A stretch of 21,205 bases of DNA, taken from MED-G16 sp964467915. Lineage in GTDB: Bacteria; Bacteroidota; Bacteroidia; Cytophagales; MED-G16. The notes under the pieces are model-generated. The model did not search any database. It was not told where the DNA came from and saw only the letters and a list, made by a program, of their open reading frames with translations. The DNA lies in contig CAYXSW010000025.1 in the NCBI GenBank assembly GCA_964467915.1, forward strand, positions 1-21,205, read 5' to 3'. Position numbers and translations under genes: made by a program. Of this stretch, positions 15,869 through 21,205 are shown in pieces (the stretch's first letter is position 1; each line of letters starts with the position of its first letter).

Positions 15869-16699
15869 ATGGATAGTGCAATAAAATTATATAATGAAGT
15901 TAGCACTAACTGCAGTGAACTGGTAACAAAAAGCTATAGCACATCCTTCTCTCTTGGCATATATACTCTTAACAAGAGAATTCACAAAGACATTTATAGC
16001 ATCTATAGTTTCGTGCGTTTTGCTGATGAAATTGTTGACACGTTTCATAGCCTTGACAAGGAAAAAATTTTAAATAAATTTGAGGAGGAGACATTCATCT
16101 CAATAAAAGATCATTTCTCAACAAATCCTATACTTCACGCGTTTCAGCTTACAGTAAATAAATTCATGATCGATGAGAAACACATAAAAGCATTTTTAGA
16201 AAGCATGAGGATGGATCTTTCCATGAAGGTTTTCAATGAACAAGAGTATAAGAAATACATACACGGCTCAGCTGAAGTTGTCGGACTCATGTGCCTAAAA
16301 GTTTTTTGTAATAACGAGAAATCATATGATGAGCTTGAGCCTTATGCTATTAGCTTAGGCTCAGCATTTCAAAAGGTAAATTTTCTTAGAGATATAAGAA
16401 GTGATTATGATGAGAGAGGAAGAATATATTTTCCCAGTGTGAAATTTGAATCATTTACAGAAGAAGAAAAGAGAAAAATTGAAGATGATATTGAGGGGGA
16501 ATTTAATCACGCACTTTTAGGAATAAAAAAACTCCCTGCTGTTGCTAAGAAAGGTGTTTACTTGTCATATAATTATTATAGAGAGCTACTCAGTAAGATA
16601 AAGAGACTTGACCACAAAAAAATAAAGAGTGAGAGAATAAGAGTATCTAACTTTAAAAAATTTATAATATTTTTATCAACATATTTAAATCCTATTTAG
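15869..16699 (+). CDS. crtB: Phytoene synthase
   Basis: Condenses two geranylgeranyl diphosphates to phytoene, the first committed carotenoid step. 276 residues, all-helical trans-isoprenyl diphosphate synthase fold. Seen: KSYSTSFSLG (21-30), the first aspartate-rich motif DEIVD (53-57), the AEVVGLMCL segment (135-143), and the second motif NFLRDIRSDYDERGRIYFP (171-189) with D175 and D179. These are phytoene synthase rather than squalene synthase patterns. It follows the CotH-like gene by 5 bases, and the next start codon (GTG of the cyclase) immediately follows its stop. Confidence 0.95.
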   Translation: MDSAIKLYNEVSTNCSELVTKSYSTSFSLGIYTLNKRIHKDIYSIYSFVRFADEIVDTFHSLDKEKILNKFEEETFISIKDHFSTNPILHAFQLTVNKFMIDEKHIKAFLESMRMDLSMKVFNEQEYKKYIHGSAEVVGLMCLKVFCNNEKSYDELEPYAISLGSAFQKVNFLRDIRSDYDERGRIYFPSVKFESFTEEEKRKIEDDIEGEFNHALLGIKKLPAVAKKGVYLSYNYYRELLSKIKRLDHKKIKSERIRVSNFKKFIIFLSTYLNPI

Positions 16700-17395
16700 G
16701 TGACTCTATACTTTAAATTATTACTTTTTACATTATCATTTCCACTTATTGCCTCATGGGATAAAAGATTTAGATATGCTTCTAAATTTAAGTATTTGTT
16801 TCCCTCAATAATTATAACTGCATCTTTTTTTATAGTTTGGGATATAATATTTACAAGAGATGGTGTCTGGGGTTTTAGTGAGACTCACGCATCAAACATC
16901 AACATATTTTCTCTGCCCATAGAAGAGTGGCTTTTTTTTATAATTATACCTTTCTCTTGTGTGTTTATCTACGAAAGTGTTAAATATTTTTTTAGTCTAA
17001 ACAAATACAATGACGTGTCTAGGAAAATACTCTTAGTACTTGGAGTATCTCTACTAGCCATATCTTTTCTTAATATTGAGAGGTCGTATACATTCTGGAA
17101 TTCTTTATTTTGTGGGACATTTCTTGTTTACAGCTCTTATAAAGTAAGAGACTATCACGCCAATTTTTTGATATCGTATTTTTTTCATCTTATCCCTTTC
17201 ATTTTGGTCAATGGAATCCTTACTGATGGAAACTTTGACTTAAATCATATAACAGATCCCGTTGTGTGGTATAATAACGACGAGAATTTATTCATCAGAG
17301 TAGTCACTATCCCTGTAGAAGATTTTTTTTACAGTATGCTTTTATTGCTAATGAACGTAACATTTTATGAAAAATTTAAGTCTAAATCTCTATAA
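16700..17395 (+). CDS. Lycopene cyclase, fused CrtYc-CrtYd type
   Basis: Membrane protein of 231 residues that closes the ends of lycopene to beta-carotene. It is the one-chain form of the small heterodimeric (CrtYc/CrtYd) cyclases, usual in Bacteroidota. Two half-domains of about three membrane helices each carry the family PxE(E/D) motif: LPIEEWLFF (72-80) and IPVEDFFYSM (204-213). FIVWDIIFTRDGVWGF (44-59) is a further signature. The GTG start lies directly after the crtB stop codon, which indicates coupled translation; no in-frame ATG lies near, and the family N-terminus aligns from this GTG. It is followed after 26 bases by ispH. Confidence 0.92.
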   Translation: MTLYFKLLLFTLSFPLIASWDKRFRYASKFKYLFPSIIITASFFIVWDIIFTRDGVWGFSETHASNINIFSLPIEEWLFFIIIPFSCVFIYESVKYFFSLNKYNDVSRKILLVLGVSLLAISFLNIERSYTFWNSLFCGTFLVYSSYKVRDYHANFLISYFFHLIPFILVNGILTDGNFDLNHITDPVVWYNNDENLFIRVVTIPVEDFFYSMLLLLMNVTFYEKFKSKSL

Positions 17396-17421
17396 AGTAT
17401 TTTATAAAGTAACTTTACATT

Positions 17422-18267
17422 ATGCTATCATTAGATGTGACAATTGATACTAAGTCTGGATTTTGTTTTGGGGTCGAGTATGCTATCGAGATGGCAGAAG
17501 ATATCTTAATTGAGGATGGAAAACTTTACTGTCTTGGTGACATAGTACATAATGACAGAGAAGTTAAAAGGCTTGAGAGAATGGGATTAGAGATTATAGA
17601 CAATGATAAACTTAAGGAGATGAGAGATGTTAAGGTTCTTATCAGAGCTCACGGAGAACCACCCTCTACTTATGATATTGCAATAAAAAATAACATAACT
17701 CTAGTAGATGCTTCTTGCCCAGTAGTTCTTAAACTCCAGAATAGAATTAAAAAATCTCATGACAAAGAAGAAAAAATTTATATTTATGGCAAACACGGAC
17801 ACCCAGAGGTAAAAGGCCTTATAGGACAAACCGGAAAAGATGCCATAGTATTTCAAGATATAAAAGAATTAGAACTAGGATCTTTACCAAAGTCAATTAC
17901 ATTGTACACACAGACAACAAAGAGTAAAGAAAAGTTTTATGAAGTTATATCCACTTTAAAAAAATCAGGAACAGAAGTTAATGTCAACGACACACTATGT
18001 AGACAGGTAAGTAACCGTGACAATCAACTTCAAGAGTTCTCAACAAATTTTGACAAAATTATTTTTGTGTCAGGAACCAAATCTTCTAATGGTAATGCGC
18101 TATATAATGTGTGTAAGAAAAACAATGAGAAGTCTTATTTCATATCCTCATCTGAAGAGCTGAAAAAAGATTGGTTTGGAAAGAAAGAGAAGGTTGGTGT
18201 TTGCGGTGCGACATCTACTCCAATGTGGCTTATGGAAGAAGTAAAAGAGAAAATTTTAGAATTTTAA
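17422..18267 (+). CDS. ispH: 4-hydroxy-3-methylbut-2-enyl diphosphate reductase (LytB)
   Basis: Iron-sulfur enzyme of the last step of the MEP pathway, producing IPP and DMAPP for all isoprenoids. 281 residues. The three cluster-binding cysteines are C15 (SGFCFGV), C99 (DASCPVV) and C193 (NDTLCRQVSNR). Also seen: the LGDIVHN and IRAHGEPP segments with conserved histidines H43 and H77, GKHGHPE (123-129), TQTT (163-166) and GATSTPMWL near the end. The MEP route is thus the isoprenoid source in this organism. Its place between crtY and crtZ suggests co-expression of precursor supply with carotenoid synthesis; 4 bases separate it from crtZ. Confidence 0.96.
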   Translation: MLSLDVTIDTKSGFCFGVEYAIEMAEDILIEDGKLYCLGDIVHNDREVKRLERMGLEIIDNDKLKEMRDVKVLIRAHGEPPSTYDIAIKNNITLVDASCPVVLKLQNRIKKSHDKEEKIYIYGKHGHPEVKGLIGQTGKDAIVFQDIKELELGSLPKSITLYTQTTKSKEKFYEVISTLKKSGTEVNVNDTLCRQVSNRDNQLQEFSTNFDKIIFVSGTKSSNGNALYNVCKKNNEKSYFISSSEELKKDWFGKKEKVGVCGATSTPMWLMEEVKEKILEF

Positions 18268-18271
18268 AAGT

Positions 18272-18721
18272 ATGTTAGTCAATATTATAATTGTCTTCGG
18301 AACATTTATTTTCATGGAGGGAGTGGCATGGTTTACTCATAAATATATCATGCACGGCATGCTCTGGACTTGGCATAAATCTCATCACAAGAAACATGAT
18401 CACTTCCTAGAACTTAACGACCTCTTTGCTGTTGTTTTCTCAATTCCCTCAATTCTTCTAATATATCTAGGATATACTTATGAGGCGTACTCGATTCTTA
18501 AATACTTTGGTATAGGTATCTTTCTGTATGGAGTGGCTTATATTATTTTTCATGACATTATCGTCCACAGAAGAATCAAGATACACTTTAAGACAACTAG
18601 TCCTTACATGAAAAGAATTATGAACGCACACTTCGTGCATCATAAGGTTCATACTAAAGAGGGTGCTAAAGCGTTTGGGTTTTTGTTTGCACCTAAAAAA
18701 TATGACGTCAAAAAAAACTAA
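18272..18721 (+). CDS. crtZ: Beta-carotene hydroxylase
   Basis: Di-iron membrane oxygenase adding 3-hydroxyl groups to beta-ionone rings, giving zeaxanthin. 149 residues, full length for the bacterial family. The four histidine clusters are visible: HKYIMH (23-28), HKSHH (35-39), HDIIVHRR (94-101) and HFVHHKVH (120-127). Hydrophobic stretches around 2-20, 52-67 and 75-93 would anchor it in the inner membrane. It is the last gene of the run; its stop codon overlaps the stop of the convergent amidohydrolase gene. Confidence 0.95.
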   Translation: MLVNIIIVFGTFIFMEGVAWFTHKYIMHGMLWTWHKSHHKKHDHFLELNDLFAVVFSIPSILLIYLGYTYEAYSILKYFGIGIFLYGVAYIIFHDIIVHRRIKIHFKTTSPYMKRIMNAHFVHHKVHTKEGAKAFGFLFAPKKYDVKKN

Positions 18722-20154
18722 TCTATTAACTTAGGTGGGCCAGGAGGAATTCTTGGATCATAAACTTTTTCTCCCTTTCTATCCGCAAATTCTTTCTTAA
18801 CCTCGTCTATCATCTTAGGATTTTTATAAAAATCTAACATCGTCATTGACAATGCCTTTGATGCGTACATAAGACACTTATGACCTATGGACATACCAGT
18901 ACAAGCTACCACTGCCCAAGAGTGCCATGGACCACCACTTGCTGCAGTGGTTACTCCGAGCCTTACGACTGGAACAACCTGACTAACATCTCCCACGTCT
19001 GTAGATCCACCTTGAGCTGGGATTGTCGGTTTTATTGGCTTAATCTTTCCGTCCAAACCTTTAAGCTCTTTTCCTGAAGCCTTAAGAATAGTGTTTGCGT
19101 ATTCTACCTCATACTCAGAATATTTTATCTCGCCTAACATCTCAAGATTCTTTTGAACTATTGCAGCACCAGACCTACTAGGCATTATCTCATAAATACC
19201 AGAGATGAGATTTAGCTCATAGTCTACATTTGCCATCATAGCTGCTCCCTCAGCAATTTTTTTTGCTCGCTCGTACAAAACATCTACTTCTGTCTTGTCA
19301 TTTTCTCTGAGTCTCGTCCATATCTGTGCGTACTCAGGGACAACATTTACAACGTCACCGGCCTTCTCGATGTCATAGTGAATTCTAGCTGTTGGCATGA
19401 TGTGTTCCCTATAATAATTTAATCCTGTAGTATATAATTCCATAGCATCAACTGCACTGTTACCATTCCAAGGATCTCCAGAGGCATGAGAAGCGTCTCC
19501 GTAAAACTTCAATCTAAAATCTACTAGGGCCTTACTACTTTGTGTGCTGGCTGATATCTCAGAACTTGGGTGCCAGTCCATACATAAATCTAAGTCATCA
19601 AAGAGACCATCTCTGACCATCCACACCTTCCCAAAGATTGTCTCCTCGGCAGGTGTTCCGTAGAAACGTACTGTCCCCTTAATCTGTCCTGATTCTATCA
19701 TCTCTTTTATAGCTATTGCAGCTCCTAGACTTGCGGTACCGTATATATTGTGACCACATCCGTGTCCTGCAGCACCCTTGACAAGAGGTTCCTTTGTGGA
19801 TTGTCTCTTCTGAGAGATTCCAGCATTTGCATCAAATTCTCCTAAAATCCCAATTATAGGTCTACCTGAACCATAAGTGGCAGTAAATGCTGTAGGCATT
19901 CCTGCGACTCCTCTTTCCACAGTAAAGCCATTTTCCTCTGCGTAGTCAGAAAGGTATTTTGTAGATTTAAATTCTTGAAGTGAAGTCTCTGCGGCTTCCC
20001 ATATATTATCACTGATACCTATAAGTCTCTCTTCCTTAGACTCAAGAATATCTATAAGTTGTCTCTTATCTTTAGGAATTTTTCCTTGAGATAAAGCATC
20101 TGTAAATGTTACCACACCTAGAAAAAGGGTGATTATTAGATTAATTCTTTTCAT
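18718..20154 (-). CDS. Exported M20-family amidohydrolase, AbgB-like
   Basis: 478-residue metallo-amidohydrolase of the AbgB (p-aminobenzoyl-glutamate hydrolase subunit B) branch of peptidase family M20. A signal peptide at the N-terminus (KRINLIITLFLGVVTF, cut near ALSQ) suggests export, unlike E. coli AbgB. Metal and active-site motifs: GHGCGHN (130-136; H131, C133, H135), TPAEE (167-171), DWHPSS (193-198), the dimerisation-domain segment HASGDPWNGNSA (223-234), GGSTDVGDVS (382-391) and GPWHSW (408-413). The substrate is probably an N-acyl or aminoacyl amide; not determinable further. The codons look more G+C-rich than those of the carotenoid genes. Its stop overlaps that of crtZ. Confidence 0.88.
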   Translation of the reverse strand: MKRINLIITLFLGVVTFTDALSQGKIPKDKRQLIDILESKEERLIGISDNIWEAAETSLQEFKSTKYLSDYAEENGFTVERGVAGMPTAFTATYGSGRPIIGILGEFDANAGISQKRQSTKEPLVKGAAGHGCGHNIYGTASLGAAIAIKEMIESGQIKGTVRFYGTPAEETIFGKVWMVRDGLFDDLDLCMDWHPSSEISASTQSSKALVDFRLKFYGDASHASGDPWNGNSAVDAMELYTTGLNYYREHIMPTARIHYDIEKAGDVVNVVPEYAQIWTRLRENDKTEVDVLYERAKKIAEGAAMMANVDYELNLISGIYEIMPSRSGAAIVQKNLEMLGEIKYSEYEVEYANTILKASGKELKGLDGKIKPIKPTIPAQGGSTDVGDVSQVVPVVRLGVTTAASGGPWHSWAVVACTGMSIGHKCLMYASKALSMTMLDFYKNPKMIDEVKKEFADRKGEKVYDPRIPPGPPKLID

Positions 20155-20178
20155 GTTTTTGGTTTTGGGTTTATAATA

Positions 20179-20200
20179 TTTTTCTTAAATATAAGAAAAA
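20179..20200. repeat. AT-rich 9-bp inverted repeat
   Basis: TTTTTCTTA (20179-20187) and TAAGAAAAA (20192-20200) form a perfect stem with a 4-base loop immediately after the stop codon of the small secreted protein and upstream of the amidohydrolase gene. Without G+C content or a following T-run on the minus strand it is a poor terminator; it could be a weak attenuator, an operator or chance in AT-rich DNA. Confidence 0.4.
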
Positions 20201-20491
20201 TTATAGATTAGAGTCTGCTGACGCTATAGAGTATATCCCGTCTTGTATTGCTACACTTGAAAATGTTATAACATCACCAGAAGCACTGTCCCCTGTGGTC
20301 CATGGCACCTCACCATAGAAAGAAGAGCTGCAATTACTAGTACAGTCGTCATCGTTATCAAAGTCTATAACAAAAGACTCATCAGAGTCTGAAGAGCTGA
20401 GTTTATGATGTACTCCGACAGAAGGTGGAAGGATCTGTGAGAAACAGATATTAACATGTATTAAAAAAAGAAAGAAAGAAAAATAATTCAC
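20201..20491 (-). CDS. Small secreted protein of unknown function
   Basis: 96 residues starting with GTG. The first 19 residues form a clear signal peptide (hydrophobic run then CFSQ, likely cut after CFS). The mature part is acidic and Ser/Asp-rich (SSSDSDESFVIDFDNDDD) with two cysteines in CTSNC, followed by a glycine/serine-containing beta-prone tail. I do not recognise a family. It begins 7 bases after the stop of the repeat protein, so it is probably co-transcribed with it and may be its partner. It could also be the N-terminal remnant of a longer protein cut by a stop codon. The signal peptide argues for a real gene, but the GTG start and weak ribosome-binding site leave doubt. Confidence 0.5.
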   Translation of the reverse strand: MNYFSFFLFLIHVNICFSQILPPSVGVHHKLSSSDSDESFVIDFDNDDDCTSNCSSSFYGEVPWTTGDSASGDVITFSSVAIQDGIYSIASADSNL

Positions 20492-20498
20492 TCTGGTA

Positions 20499-21205
20499 TT
20501 AATTAGCAGTATCTCCAGAAACGATATATGTCTCAGATCCTATATTTATAATAGATATCACAGCATATTGTGCAGCTGTCTTAGTCTCTGAACTTCTATT
20601 TGCTACAGTGACTGATCCACTTACAGGACTAATAGTTGTTTGATGATTCCCCTTCTGTACTATTAGACAATTAAACCCATCTCCTAGACCTGTTGGGATA
20701 ACAACTGTAGCTGCAGTTGTATTGTTATCAATAGTTACTACTTTACCATTGTCAGAGGCAACTAAGGTATAACTATTACTAGAAAGAGTTGCCGCATTAA
20801 GCGAGGCATCAAATCCTGATATGGCTCCAGTATTTGCAGATGTATTAGTACTTGTCCCGGTCAAGTTTCCATTTACACTTGTCGCTGAAGAAGAGGCAGT
20901 ACTAATTGTAACTCCACCAGCTGTAGAGGTAAGAGCTATTGCAGCGGCATTAGTTCCTGCATCATTTACTAAATTTATAGTCTGAGATGTCCCCGCATCA
21001 GCGTGTAGTTTTATTGCGTCTGCAGCGTCTTCATTAGCAGTTATTACCGCCCTACCTCCTTCGGCCCATAATTCTTTGCTGTCACTCCATGCTAGTCCAA
21101 TTCCTCCAGCTGCTGCACTTAACTCAATTGCACCAGCATCATCTATTCCGTCAGTAGTACCTTGAGTGTTAGTCAATACGATAGTTTCACTTGAACCAAT
21201 ATTTG
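20499..21205 (-). CDS. Ala/Thr/Ser/Gly-rich repeat protein, tail-fibre or adhesin-like, 5' end outside window
   Basis: The frame is open through the window end (it reads NIGSSETIV before the first possible internal TTG start at 21176), so this is the C-terminal part of a longer protein, about 234 residues visible. The first part has degenerate short beta-type repeats: GAIELSAAAGGIGLAW, DAIKLHADAGTSQTINLVND and AAAIALTSTAGGVTIST share an A-I-x-L-x-[ST/A]-x-A-G pattern. The C-terminal part (SNSYTLVASDNGKVVTIDN … VVIPTG … QTTISPVSG … YIVSGDTAN) resembles the end domain of phage tail and structural proteins. No T9SS-type C-terminal sorting domain is seen. It may be a phage-derived fibre, a surface adhesin or a biofilm protein; without the N-terminus this cannot be settled. 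Confidence 0.7.
   Translation of the reverse strand, partial: NIGSSETIVLTNTQGTTDGIDDAGAIELSAAAGGIGLAWSDSKELWAEGGRAVITANEDAADAIKLHADAGTSQTINLVNDAGTNAAAIALTSTAGGVTISTASSSATSVNGNLTGTSTNTSANTGAISGFDASLNAATLSSNSYTLVASDNGKVVTIDNNTTAATVVIPTGLGDGFNCLIVQKGNHQTTISPVSGSVTVANRSSETKTAAQYAVISIINIGSETYIVSGDTAN

Noticed and set aside
15869..16699. Squalene synthase as the identity of the crtB gene
   Set aside because: Both prenyl synthase families share aspartate motifs, but the sequence pattern and the crtI/crtY/crtZ neighbours favour phytoene synthase.

Overview
The window is a compact, strongly AT-rich stretch of a bacterial chromosome. It looks like a marine member of the Bacteroidota, most likely a flavobacterium. 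The evidence is: promoter-like TAnnTTTG boxes, weak or absent Shine-Dalgarno sequences, an FucP-type sugar transporter beside a GH16 laminarinase-like lipoprotein, a one-chain CrtYc-Yd lycopene cyclase with a CrtZ hydroxylase, and a Rho factor with a long low-complexity insertion. The species assignment is inference; the gene calls rest on motifs read directly from the sequence.

Left part (1-5313). On the minus strand lie the N-terminal four fifths of ATP-dependent PEP carboxykinase (cut by the window edge), a tRNA-Val(UAC) with its own promoter and terminator, and a two-gene glucan unit (GH16 lipoprotein, then MFS sugar transporter). Divergent from it is a lipoprotein serine hydrolase of the beta-lactamase/esterase fold. 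An AT-rich 279-base gap follows, holding one strong terminator that may end a very short RNA.

Middle part (5593-12568). marC faces a tightly overlapping minus-strand housekeeping operon: hemerythrin/RIC-like protein, ruvX, def, murF. Upstream of that, also on the minus strand, is rho. serS diverges from rho and is translationally coupled to an SSAT-like acetyltransferase, which overlaps crtI.

Carotenoid part (12558-18721). crtI, crtB, crtYcd and crtZ together cover the route from geranylgeranyl diphosphate through lycopene and beta-carotene to zeaxanthin. ispH, the last step of the MEP pathway, sits inside the same run and would feed isoprenoid precursors. Between crtI and crtB lie two genes not known to belong to carotenoid synthesis: a bestrophin-like membrane protein on the opposite strand and a secreted CotH-kinase-like protein. 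No crtE, blh or rhodopsin gene is in the window.

Right part (18718-21205). All genes are on the minus strand and seem richer in G+C than the carotenoid genes. They are an exported M20/AbgB-like amidohydrolase, a small secreted protein of unknown function, and the C-terminal part of a Ala/Thr/Ser/Gly-rich repeat protein that resembles phage tail-fibre or adhesin tails and runs off the window end.

I found no CRISPR array, transposase, integrase or recognisable complete new defence system. The points most worth following are the two unexplained genes inside the carotenoid cluster, the repeat-protein pair at the right edge, the short-RNA candidate, and the RIC-like protein lacking its usual double cysteine.
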